A DNA stretch of 62,686 bases from Hyphomicrobiales bacterium (lineage in GTDB: Bacteria; Pseudomonadota; Alphaproteobacteria; Rhizobiales; Devosiaceae): assembly GCA_026981645.1 (NCBI GenBank), contig JALSII010000037.1, forward strand, positions 1-62,686, in the 5' to 3' direction. Under the pieces are notes generated by a model. It made no database searches, was not told the DNA's origin, and saw only the letters and a program-made list of their open reading frames with translations. Every line of letters begins with the position of its first letter. Within the stretch, counting starts at the first letter, position 1. Of the stretch, positions 53,825 through 62,173 are shown piece by piece. Both the position numbers and the translations under genes were made by a program.

Positions 53825-54681
53825 GCTACTGCTCTTCCGCTTGCATCAGGCTGGCGCTGATAAATTGTTTTGCCCTGTAATTTGAATCCCAGGCTTTCCG
53901 CCCGCATGTTTTCCGAATGCCCGATGTAGAGGAAACCGCCCTCATCCAGCAATTCAGCAAACCGCCCAAAAATCCGGGTCTGTGTGGGCTTGTCAAAATA
54001 GATGGTCACATTTCGGCAGAATATGGCATCAAACGGACCCCTTAACGGCCAGTCGCCCATAAGGTTGAGTGGCTTGAATGTCATGAGTTTTCGCAAAGCA
54101 GCGGGCACCCTTATGGTCCCGTCCCCCACAATTTCAAACATCTTCGCCTGGGCTTCTGTCAGCCCCTCCAGGTCTGACTGGGGGTAGATGCCTGCAGATG
54201 CCGTCGCTACCACATCCGTATCCACATCAGTCGCAAGAATGCGGAAATCCCAGTTTCTGAGTTGGGGAAAATGCTGCATCAGGCACATGGCAATGGTATA
54301 AGGCTCCTGGCCTGTAGAGCACCCTGCTGACCAGATGCGCAACCTTGGTTTTCCATTCGCACTTTTTTGATGCGGGCCCGAAATCAGCCCCCGCACATAC
54401 TCAACCAGATGGTCAAAATGGTGATCCTCACGGTAAAACCGCGTCAGATTGGTGGTCAGGGCATTGACAAATGTCTGTTTGTCCGCCGCAGTGGCCCGCT
54501 TATCCAGAAAATCCACATAGGCGTCAAATGACTTGAGTTCCTTGGCCCGGATCAGTTTGGAGAGGCGCGAAACCACCAGCGTACGCTTCGCATCTCCCAG
54601 CGAGATGCCTGCAATTTTATAGATCCGCTCGCGAATCTTGTCGAATTCCCTGTCGCTGAGAGCGACCTCTAATTCAGTCAT
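53821..54681 (-). CDS. cheR: Chemotaxis methyltransferase CheR
   Basis: A 286-residue SAM-dependent protein-glutamate methyltransferase. N-terminal helical domain (about 1-90, REFDKIRERIYKIAGI) and C-terminal SAM domain with IWSAGCSTGQEPYTIAM and the FCRNVTIYFD motif. It methylates receptors at the inner membrane. It overlaps cheB by 4 bases; cheD lies 186 bases upstream on the same strand. Confidence 0.95.
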   Translation of the reverse strand: MTELEVALSDREFDKIRERIYKIAGISLGDAKRTLVVSRLSKLIRAKELKSFDAYVDFLDKRATAADKQTFVNALTTNLTRFYREDHHFDHLVEYVRGLISGPHQKSANGKPRLRIWSAGCSTGQEPYTIAMCLMQHFPQLRNWDFRILATDVDTDVVATASAGIYPQSDLEGLTEAQAKMFEIVGDGTIRVPAALRKLMTFKPLNLMGDWPLRGPFDAIFCRNVTIYFDKPTQTRIFGRFAELLDEGGFLYIGHSENMRAESLGFKLQGKTIYQRQPDASGRAVA

Positions 54682-54866
54682 GATAATTCAGCCATCCCCT
54701 GTTGAGAGCTATTGGTGTTAACCCCGGTCATCCGACAGTCGGCAGCACCGCAAGAAATGAGCAATCTGTTCACCCCGTTCAGTATGGCCGAGGGTTTACT
54801 TATTTTAAGTAAATAAACTTAGGGCCCTGGGAGAAGTGCAGTCGCCCATGGCAAGCCAACTGGCGG

Positions 54867-55502
54867 TCAGAACAATTCGATGTCATCGCTCTGGACCTCG
54901 ACTTTCTGACGGCTGGCAATAACCAGTTCTTCACGCGCCACATTCTGTCCGGTCGCCGCATCAAGCCGTTTGACGAACACCCGCCCCGAAACCGGCATGA
55001 ACATCAGACGGCGGGCAAATGTGCCCCCCAGATCCTCCCCGGCGATGCGATAGCCTTCACTTCTGAGAAATCCGCGTACAAACTCAGCGTTTTTTGCCCC
55101 CACATCAGCAAGGGAGGAATTGATGTTTCCCCCTCCAAACACCTTGATTTCCAGGTTGGTTTTTTTGCCGCTACCGCTGCTGAGCACCTGGTTTATCAAC
55201 TGTTCCATGGCAAAAGCACCATAACGCGCTGATGCCCCGTACCGGTCGCGCGCCGCACCGGACTGTTCTGCCAGAAGGAAATGGTTCATACCCCCGATCC
55301 GGGCTGCCTGGTCGCGCACACAAGCTGCAATACACGACCCCAGAACGGTGGCCAGTGTCGTGCCTTCTTCACCCGAAACCTTGCAATCCCCCTGATGAAC
55401 ATTTGTGACCCTGCCTCGTTCAAGGTTTGGTGCTGCTGCGCGCGCTAACGTCAATTTAAGTTCCCCGAATACTAGTTCCCAACATGACCCATCCCCAAAC
55501 AT
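54867..55502 (-). CDS. cheD: Chemoreceptor glutamine deamidase CheD
   Basis: A protein of up to 211 residues that deamidates receptor glutamines. The active site is LGSCIAACVRD (Cys about 76) with GGMNHFLLAE (His) downstream. The C terminus ends SDDIELF, an acidic-hydrophobic tail. ATG 55502 gives an N-terminal extension of about 30 residues; a TTG at L18 with GGGGAA in front would be shorter, so the start is uncertain. Next gene on the opposite strand is the CheT-like gene. Confidence 0.88.
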   Translation of the reverse strand: MFGDGSCWELVFGELKLTLARAAAPNLERGRVTNVHQGDCKVSGEEGTTLATVLGSCIAACVRDQAARIGGMNHFLLAEQSGAARDRYGASARYGAFAMEQLINQVLSSGSGKKTNLEIKVFGGGNINSSLADVGAKNAEFVRGFLRSEGYRIAGEDLGGTFARRLMFMPVSGRVFVKRLDAATGQNVAREELVIASRQKVEVQSDDIELF

Positions 55503-55624
55503 AGGGTACGAAGAGTTAGTGAATTGCTAACCATTGCAGAATTTACTTAAGCAATATCCCTCTAAAACACCTTGGCTTAGGATTTGAAAATTAGCCTGCT
55601 GACGATATTCAGGGAACTTCCGGC

Positions 55625-55978
55625 ATGGCGCTTAAAAAACTTGCAAAAGAACTTGAAGAAACCGTCCGCCAGACCCGCGAGATGGTTGTTGAACTCAATG
55701 ACGCCCTGATTGCGCTTCTGGATACCACCAACTCTGATGCCGCAGCCCGGCTTGACGCCACCCAGCGCCTGCTCGTTGGTTTGCAGGCTCAGGATCGTAT
55801 TGAACAAAGATGCTCCAACATCATCTCTGCCATTCATCAGATGGATCAAAGCGGCCTTGCGTTTGACGAAGAAGAATCTGATAAAATCTGGGGAGACCTC
55901 AGTCTTGATGAGCTTTCAAAGCCAGAACTGTCTTGCGCATCAACACAAAGATCCAGTGGAGATGTCGATCTGTTCTAG
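55625..55978 (+). CDS. CheT-like small chemotaxis protein with DxxxQ motif
   Basis: A 117-residue all-helical protein on the strand opposite to the rest of the chemotaxis genes, between cheD and cheW. It has LQAQDRIEQR, giving Asp57-xxx-Gln61, the same spacing as the catalytic DxxxQ of CheZ phosphatase (QDLTGQ), and ends GDVDLF, like CheD's DIELF. In Sinorhizobium, CheT next to cheD is a small DxxxQ phosphatase of CheY, so this is a CheT candidate. Long N-terminal helices (residues 1-35 and 36-75) fit. No marked ribosome binding site; no other family recognised. Function is inference. Confidence 0.65.
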   Translation: MALKKLAKELEETVRQTREMVVELNDALIALLDTTNSDAAARLDATQRLLVGLQAQDRIEQRCSNIISAIHQMDQSGLAFDEEESDKIWGDLSLDELSKPELSCASTQRSSGDVDLF

Positions 55979-56005
55979 GCTTGGGCCCCTAATCTGCAAT
56001 TTGCC

Positions 56006-56482
56006 CTAGCTTTCAGTCTTGGTTCCGGCAACGATGGCATCCAGATCAATCAGGCCAACCATTTTATTGTCATGGGTAACAATGCCATTGAGCAGTTCCG
56101 AATCCAGATTGTCCCCTTCAGGTACCGGGTGCACCTCGGACTTTGAAACACTAAGAATGTCGCTCACCGCATCCACCAGAATGCCAACCCATTTCTCACC
56201 CACCGACATCACGACCACAACGTGATTTTTTGTCGGGCTGGTTACACCATCGCCAAAGCGGGCACGAAGATCAAAAATGGGCACAATGGTCCCGCGCAGA
56301 TTTATTACCCCACGCACATATTCCTGTGTATTGGGCAGGGGGGTTGCACCATTCCAGGCGCGAATTTCGCGCACGGTGGTAATTTCCACGCCATAAACCT
56401 GCTCCCCGATCAGAAAAGCAATGAGCTGCATCGAATTCCCCGAGGCGGGATCATGTTCCTCACGTGTTTCAAATGCTTGCAT
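56006..56482 (-). CDS. cheW: Chemotaxis coupling protein CheW
   Basis: A 158-residue adaptor joining receptors and CheA. One CheW domain: FLIGEQVYGVEITTVREI at the start, VRGVINLRGTIVPIFDLRARFG in the centre, ending with GLIDLD. It follows cheA by 23 bases. GAGGTAAG lies five bases before ATG 56482. Confidence 0.95.
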   Translation of the reverse strand: MQAFETREEHDPASGNSMQLIAFLIGEQVYGVEITTVREIRAWNGATPLPNTQEYVRGVINLRGTIVPIFDLRARFGDGVTSPTKNHVVVVMSVGEKWVGILVDAVSDILSVSKSEVHPVPEGDNLDSELLNGIVTHDNKMVGLIDLDAIVAGTKTES

Positions 56483-56505
56483 GTCTTACCTCTTTCCTGC
56501 CATCT

Positions 56506-58812
56506 TCAGGCAGCTGATTTCTGTTCTGTGGGGCTTTTCAGACCCTGCACATCCACAATGAGAGCGACATTTCCATCCCCGAGAATGGTACCGCCCGCTA
56601 TGCCATCAATACGCTGGAAATTTTCTTCCAGGCTTTTGATAACCACCTGCTGCTGGCCGATAATCTGATCCACCATCAGCGCAACTTTTGTGTTGCCATC
56701 TGCCTCACAAAGCACAACAAAACGCTCATGGGCCTCAACATCGGTTTTCATTTCAAATCTTGTCGCCAAGTCAATCACATGCACGTATTCGCCCCGCACC
56801 TGCAATACCTGTCGCCCACTTGGGCCCTGGCCGAATTCAGCGCGGCGGCATTGCAGTGTTTCAACAATTGAGCTCAGAGGAATGACATAGGGCACCCCGG
56901 CCACCTCCACCAGCATCACATCCAGCACCGCAAGAGTAAGGGGTAAGCGCAACTGCATGCGCGTGCCCTTGCCCGGAGACGAACGCACATGCACAGAACC
57001 GCCGATTTTTTTGATGTTGGAGATAACAACATCCATGCCAACACCGCGTCCTGAAATGTCCGATACTGCACTGGCGGTTGAGAACCCCGGAGCAAACACC
57101 AACTCGTCAATCTGTTCGTCGCTCAATTGCTGGTCCGGTGTCACAATGCCCTTTTCGCGGGCCAGTTTCAACACACGTTCGCGATTGATGCCTGCCCCGT
57201 CGTCCTCAACGGCAATAACGATATTGCCTCCCGCCTGCTCGGCCGAAAGCTGAATGACACCCTCCTCAGACTTGCCCGCAGCTACCCGGTCCTCCGGCTG
57301 TTCAACCCCGTGATCGGCAGAGTTTCTAATCATATGGGTCAGCGGATCACTAAGCTGTTCGATGATGGTTTTATCAATTTCTGTATGTTCGCCCACCATT
57401 TCAAGACGGATTTTTTTGCCGGTTTTGGCATTGAGTTCGCGCACCAGACGGGGCATGCGCGAGAATACCGATTTTACCGGCTGGGCACGAATAGCCATCA
57501 CAGCATCCTGCAGGCCACGTGTGGTCTGCGCCAGCACTTCGACGCCGCGCACCAGTTCCTGGTATTGCGCCCTTAACCGGTCATCCATCTGCTGGGTAAG
57601 CATGGACTGGGTAATCACCAGCTCACCAACCATGTTCACCACCCGGTCGACCTTTTCCAGATCCACCCGAATAGTCTGGATGGCCGTTGATTTGGCCGGA
57701 GCCGAACCGCTTTTTTTACCCGGCGCTGGCGATTGAGCAGCCGGACTTGGACTTGAAGTCTCTTTTCCCGGCGCAGAACTCTGCACTACCGGTGCCGGTG
57801 TCGGCTCAATCTGAGCCGCCAGATCGGCAAAGCTCACGACATTTTCCTCATCTGAAGAAGACTGGGGCGTTTCGTCCCCTTTATCGTCTTCGGCAGCAAG
57901 GTCGGCAATTTGAGACAGCAATTCTGCAGGTTCGCCAGGCTCCAAAGCTTGCTCTGCATCCTTCTCCTCGGCAAAGCCCACCAGATCAGCCTCGACCGGA
58001 ACACTGCGCCGTTCCACCAGCAGTTCGCAATCTCCCTCTACGAACTCAAAAACCTCGCGGATGTCTTCCTCGCTGGCCTTGTCCGAGGTGAGGGTAATCT
58101 CCCAGGTGCAATAGACGCCAAAGGGGTCGAAATCCACCAGAAGCGGCACATCGACCAGAGTGGCCTTAATCTGAACATCCCCGAGGCTCGGCAATTCGCG
58201 GAATAACAGCAGGGGATCGTTGGCACGCTCATAGAGTCGTGAAAATGGTATCAACTTGATGTGCCAGTGCTCGCCGGTCTCCGGGACCGATTCCTGAAAT
58301 GGCGCGCTGTCAAAACTGTCTGGCAACTCTTCGTCGTCTTTGGCTTCGCTCACGATGGATTCGTCAGTCACCTGCACCATCACCGGAGTAAACTCGATGT
58401 CGAAATCCTCCATCGGCTCGTCATCATCTTCGCCTGCATGCATTTTGAAGGCGGCAAGTTCCTCGGCGCCGAAGTCCGGTGCCAGGTCCACCCCGTCGCG
58501 GGCCGCCGCCACGAAATCCGCCACCAGGTCGTTGGAGCGAATACAAAGTGAAATAACCTCTTCACTCATTTCCACCCGGCCGTCGCGCACAAAGTCGAGC
58601 ATGGTTTCAAACGAGTGCGCAAACTCTACCAGTTTGTCAAATCCAAAAGCCCCAGCTCCCCCCTTGATCGAATGGATGGCCCGGAACACAGCGTTAAGGC
58701 GGTCAGAATCGTGATCGCCCTCCTGAATAGCGATGAACTGCTCCTCAAGCTCCGCCAGAAGCTCAGAACATTCATCAAAATATGTGGCCTTAAATTCGTC
58801 GAGCTCACTCAT
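56506..58812 (-). CDS. cheA: Chemotaxis histidine kinase CheA
   Basis: A 768-residue kinase. In order: HPt domain with phospho-His47 (RAIHSIKGGAGAFG), a long second region of about 100-260 with an additional ferredoxin-like fold that replaces or precedes the CheY-binding P2, an acidic and Pro/Ser/Ala-rich linker (about 290-370), the dimerisation domain (VDRVVNMVGELVI), the ATP-binding domain with NSADHG and GRGVGMDV, and a C-terminal CheW-like domain. It phosphorylates the CheY proteins and CheB. It is 35 bases after cheY (58848). Confidence 0.95.
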   Translation of the reverse strand: MSELDEFKATYFDECSELLAELEEQFIAIQEGDHDSDRLNAVFRAIHSIKGGAGAFGFDKLVEFAHSFETMLDFVRDGRVEMSEEVISLCIRSNDLVADFVAAARDGVDLAPDFGAEELAAFKMHAGEDDDEPMEDFDIEFTPVMVQVTDESIVSEAKDDEELPDSFDSAPFQESVPETGEHWHIKLIPFSRLYERANDPLLLFRELPSLGDVQIKATLVDVPLLVDFDPFGVYCTWEITLTSDKASEEDIREVFEFVEGDCELLVERRSVPVEADLVGFAEEKDAEQALEPGEPAELLSQIADLAAEDDKGDETPQSSSDEENVVSFADLAAQIEPTPAPVVQSSAPGKETSSPSPAAQSPAPGKKSGSAPAKSTAIQTIRVDLEKVDRVVNMVGELVITQSMLTQQMDDRLRAQYQELVRGVEVLAQTTRGLQDAVMAIRAQPVKSVFSRMPRLVRELNAKTGKKIRLEMVGEHTEIDKTIIEQLSDPLTHMIRNSADHGVEQPEDRVAAGKSEEGVIQLSAEQAGGNIVIAVEDDGAGINRERVLKLAREKGIVTPDQQLSDEQIDELVFAPGFSTASAVSDISGRGVGMDVVISNIKKIGGSVHVRSSPGKGTRMQLRLPLTLAVLDVMLVEVAGVPYVIPLSSIVETLQCRRAEFGQGPSGRQVLQVRGEYVHVIDLATRFEMKTDVEAHERFVVLCEADGNTKVALMVDQIIGQQQVVIKSLEENFQRIDGIAGGTILGDGNVALIVDVQGLKSPTEQKSAA

Positions 58813-58847
58813 TTGGCGTTACCACAATCCGAACTTTCTCGTGCATA

Positions 58848-59207
58848 TCAGTGCACGACACGATTTATGACACTGACCAGCTTTGCAGGGTCAAACGGTT
58901 TTACGATCCAGCCGGTTCCGCCGGCCGCGCGACCCTGATCACGCTTCTCCTGGCTTGTTTCAGTCGTAAGAATAAGGATGGGCAGACTTTGGTGTTCCCC
59001 CTTGGCCCGCACATTCTTTATAAATTCAATGCCGTTCATCACCGGCATGTTGATGTCGGTGATCACCACATCGACATTTCCCTGTGCCAGAACATCCAGC
59101 CCCTGCTGGCCATCCATGGCCTGAAGAACTTCAAAGCCGGCATCCTTCAAAGTGTGCTCAAGCATGGCAAGAATCGTGCGTGAATCATCAACTGTCAGTA
59201 CGCGCAT
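58848..59207 (-). CDS. Chemotaxis response regulator CheY (first copy)
   Basis: A 119-residue receiver domain with Asp7-Asp8, phosphoacceptor Asp51 in VVITDINMPVMNG, Thr in LILTTETS and Lys in WIVKPFDP. ATG 59207 (product MRVLTVDDSRT) follows AAGGAAAC; the frame from 59243 is not needed. This copy, between the STAS gene and cheA, is the one most often used as phosphate sink or accessory CheY in Rhizobiales, but this is not shown here. Confidence 0.9.
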   Translation of the reverse strand: MRVLTVDDSRTILAMLEHTLKDAGFEVLQAMDGQQGLDVLAQGNVDVVITDINMPVMNGIEFIKNVRAKGEHQSLPILILTTETSQEKRDQGRAAGGTGWIVKPFDPAKLVSVINRVVH

Positions 59208-59208
59208 T

Positions 59209-59502
59209 TCAGTTTCCTTTACGGAAGTTGGAGAATGTTTCACTCAAGCCCAGGCGCTCAACCGCCTCTGTAAAAGTTTCGCTGGGCTCCGAGATAACAA
59301 ATTTTACATCGAACTTGGCAGCGGTCTGGCTTGCACTGATGAGCATGAGCAGGGCATTGGTAGCCACCCGCTGAACCGGGGCAGCGTTCAATTCCACATC
59401 ACCCTCGTCCATGGCGTGGATCAGCCACTCGCGCACATTGTCCATACTGTCCAGATCAATGACCGAAGGAAGGTCAAGAAACTGCGTTGTTCCTGCTGAC
59501 AT
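59209..59502 (-). CDS. STAS-domain protein of the chemotaxis cluster
   Basis: A 97-residue single-domain protein with the fold order of STAS/anti-anti-sigma proteins: short strands, the loop of ALLMLISASQTA and helices. Such genes open many alphaproteobacterial che clusters, where they may act on CheA or as stand-alone switch; the exact role is not known. Start of the cluster; its stop lies one base before the cheY (59207) start. Confidence 0.75.
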   Translation of the reverse strand: MSAGTTQFLDLPSVIDLDSMDNVREWLIHAMDEGDVELNAAPVQRVATNALLMLISASQTAAKFDVKFVISEPSETFTEAVERLGLSETFSNFRKGN

Positions 59503-59630
59503 AGGGAAAGTTCCGCCCGTGAATATACGCAGGCAAGTTTCTGTCAGAACGGTTTACAAACCCCTAAGATAGTTCATGCACACCGGCGTTTGTCCCGTTT
59601 TGCACAAAAATCCTTACGCTCCGGACAAAA

Positions 59631-60671
59631 TTATCCTGCAAGGGCCGTCAGGATCGGGTCCCGGTTTACCTCGGTAATAACTGCAGGCTGCCAGCAGGGC
59701 GACATATCCTTGTCCACAAGAACCGCACGCACACCCTCGGCAAAATCATTTCGCCGCACCATAAGATGCGCCAGCCGCAGATCACGGGCCAGCACTGCGC
59801 CAATTTTTGGGTCCCGGCATGCAGTCTCACGGCTGAGAAGGTGCACCCACATGGAGGTCGGGCAACGGTTTTGAATGAGATTGACGATGCGCTCAAGCTT
59901 GATGCAAATCCGGGCATCCTGCACAAGCCGTCCGATGACCTCGCTGCAGTCCTCAGAATCAAAGCTGGCAGCATGCGCGTCCGCAAGTTGACAAAATTCA
60001 GGTTCTTGCCCCCGATTGTCACCCGCACTTATCAAGTCCTCAAGCTCCTTGCCGGCATTTTTGCTATTGCCTGCACCAATGATCTGGCCTCTGAAAGTTT
60101 CAAACTCTGCCGCCGCCACCGCCCGGTCGGCCAGATTGAGCGCAATCGCGTCGGCGGCCCCCACCACGTCTCCGCTCAGCATGAACATTAAAGCCCGCTG
60201 CCGGGGCACGGCGGCGAGCAGGGATTGCACGCCGACATCGCAGAAAAAGCCAATGGCGGATTCAGGCATGGCAAAGCGTGAATCCTGGTGCGTAAAACGA
60301 TATTTTGCGTGCCCCGCCAGCCCGATGCCCCCGCCCATCACCACTCCGTGGGTAAGGGCTGCGAATGGTTTTGGATAGGTCGAAATCATTTTGTTGACGC
60401 TGTATTCAAGAGCAAAAAAACCATCCGCCTCCTCCGCCCGCCCCTCAAGCACCGCACTTCGTGTCCAGCGCACATCACCCCCGGCACAAAAGCCGCGTTT
60501 GCCCTCCCCTTCGAGCACTACCAGTGAAATATCGTCGTCCACCGCCCAGCCGCTGAGCTTTTCATGGATCGCTGCCATCATCTCAGGGTTGAGCGCGTTG
60601 ATGGCCTCGGGCCGGTTCAGGCGAAGGATTGCCACCGCCCCTTCAATGCTGATTTTTATCTGATCGGTCAT
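59631..60671 (-). CDS. 3-hydroxyisobutyryl-CoA hydrolase-like crotonase
   Basis: A 346-residue crotonase-fold protein. CAGGDVRW (about residues 61-68) and MGGGIGL (about 110-116) are the oxyanion-hole segments, and MPESAIGFFCDVG holds the Glu/Asp region used by HIBCH hydrolases of valine breakdown. The Glu and Asp catalytic pair seems present. The C-terminal extension matches HIBCH over the shorter enoyl-CoA hydratases. Divergent from the next gene. Confidence 0.85.
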   Translation of the reverse strand: MTDQIKISIEGAVAILRLNRPEAINALNPEMMAAIHEKLSGWAVDDDISLVVLEGEGKRGFCAGGDVRWTRSAVLEGRAEEADGFFALEYSVNKMISTYPKPFAALTHGVVMGGGIGLAGHAKYRFTHQDSRFAMPESAIGFFCDVGVQSLLAAVPRQRALMFMLSGDVVGAADAIALNLADRAVAAAEFETFRGQIIGAGNSKNAGKELEDLISAGDNRGQEPEFCQLADAHAASFDSEDCSEVIGRLVQDARICIKLERIVNLIQNRCPTSMWVHLLSRETACRDPKIGAVLARDLRLAHLMVRRNDFAEGVRAVLVDKDMSPCWQPAVITEVNRDPILTALAG

Positions 60672-60806
60672 GCAAGTTTACTGCCACGGCACAGCTCTTG
60701 TGGCAACGGGATTTCATGTCCCGCCCCGGTTTCGCCCCGCCGGTGAGAATGTTAAGAGGGTGCACTGCCTGCCCGTTTTTCCAGCCGAGAAAGCCCGTTC
60801 TGCTTC

Positions 60807-62123
60807 ATGACCAACATTTCCCTCACCGGCATCGCCCGCGACCTCAAAGCCCTTGGCGAAAAAGGCGAACCCATCCGCATCGGTGTCATCGGCTCGGGAG
60901 AAATGGGCACCGACCTCGTAACGCAATGCATGCTTATGGAAGGGCTCCAACTCGCTATTATCGCCACCAGGCGCCCGGAAACGGCTCTGGATGCCATCAC
61001 CATAGCCTATGGCGACAATTCCAATGGGCGCATCGTTGAAACCCGCAAATCCATGTCAGAAACACTGGACATGGGCAAAATCGCCATCACCGACAATCCC
61101 GCCCTTATGGTCAGCGCCCCTGAAATTGACGTGATCATCGACGCCACCGGCAAGCCCGGGGTCGCCGCTGATTATGATCTTGCTGCCATGGAAAACGGCA
61201 AGCATGTGGTGATGATGAATGTGGAGGCTGACGTCACCATCGGTCCCTATCTGAAAAGCGAAGCCGATCGGCTCGGCGTAATTTATTCCGTAGGTGCGGG
61301 GGATGAGCCCTCCTCGTGCATGGAGCTTATCGAATTTGCCACGGCACTTGGCTACACCATCGTCTCGGCCGGCAAGGGCAAGAACAATCCCCTGAACCAC
61401 GACGCGGTGCCCGATGACTACCGGGAGGAAGCCACAAGGCGCAATATGAACCCGCGCATGCTGGTGGAATTTGTTGACGGTTCCAAAACCGCTGTTGAAA
61501 TGGCCGCCATTGCCAACGCCACCGGGCTGGTGCCCGATGTGCCCGGCATGCACGGGCCCAAAGCCTCAAGGGATGAATTGCCCGGGGTGCTTATTCCCAA
61601 ACAGGACGGGGGCATTCTCAACCGGGTTGGCGTGGTTGACTACACGATTGGTAAAGGCGTCGCCCCCGGTGTGTTTGTTATCGTCAAGGCCGAACACCCC
61701 CGCATCATCGAGCGCATGGACGATCTGCATGTGGGAACAGGCCCCTATTACGGTTTTTTCCGCCCCTATCACCTCACCTCGCTTGAAGTGCCGCTGACCG
61801 CCGCCCGCATCATGCTTTATGGCAAGGCCGACATGGTGCCTCTTGCAAAGCCGGTGGCTGAGGTCTGCGCCGTGGCCAAACGCGATTTGCCTGCAGGCGA
61901 ATATCTCGATGCCATTGGCGAAACCTGCTACCGCTCCTTCACCATGAGGGTTGAAGACGCACAGGCCAAGTCCTGCCTGCCCGTAGGACTGCTGGAGGGG
62001 GGTAAAACCACAGCCCCCATCAAAAAGGGCGAACTGATAACCACCGCCAACGCCACGCCAGACACCACGACCCTGCTTTATGGGCTGCGCCAAAAGCAGG
62101 ACAGGATGCTGGGGTTGGGGTGA
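60807..62123 (+). CDS. Homoserine-dehydrogenase-like oxidoreductase with SAF domain
   Basis: A 438-residue protein. N-terminal Rossmann fold with IGVIGSGEMGTDL (about residues 24-36); central region with GAGDEPSSCMELIEF; C-terminal SAF-type domain (about 350-438) containing AVAKRDLPAGEYLDAIG. The group includes oxidoreductases of branched sugar and polyol breakdown, not true homoserine dehydrogenases; the substrate here is unknown. Divergent from the crotonase gene, 135 bases apart. ATG 60807 is the only start that gives a normal length. Confidence 0.8.
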   Translation: MTNISLTGIARDLKALGEKGEPIRIGVIGSGEMGTDLVTQCMLMEGLQLAIIATRRPETALDAITIAYGDNSNGRIVETRKSMSETLDMGKIAITDNPALMVSAPEIDVIIDATGKPGVAADYDLAAMENGKHVVMMNVEADVTIGPYLKSEADRLGVIYSVGAGDEPSSCMELIEFATALGYTIVSAGKGKNNPLNHDAVPDDYREEATRRNMNPRMLVEFVDGSKTAVEMAAIANATGLVPDVPGMHGPKASRDELPGVLIPKQDGGILNRVGVVDYTIGKGVAPGVFVIVKAEHPRIIERMDDLHVGTGPYYGFFRPYHLTSLEVPLTAARIMLYGKADMVPLAKPVAEVCAVAKRDLPAGEYLDAIGETCYRSFTMRVEDAQAKSCLPVGLLEGGKTTAPIKKGELITTANATPDTTTLLYGLRQKQDRMLGLG

Positions 62124-62173
62124 TGATATGAAACAAAGAAAAAACAGACACCGTTCTGACGCTCAGATTCAAT

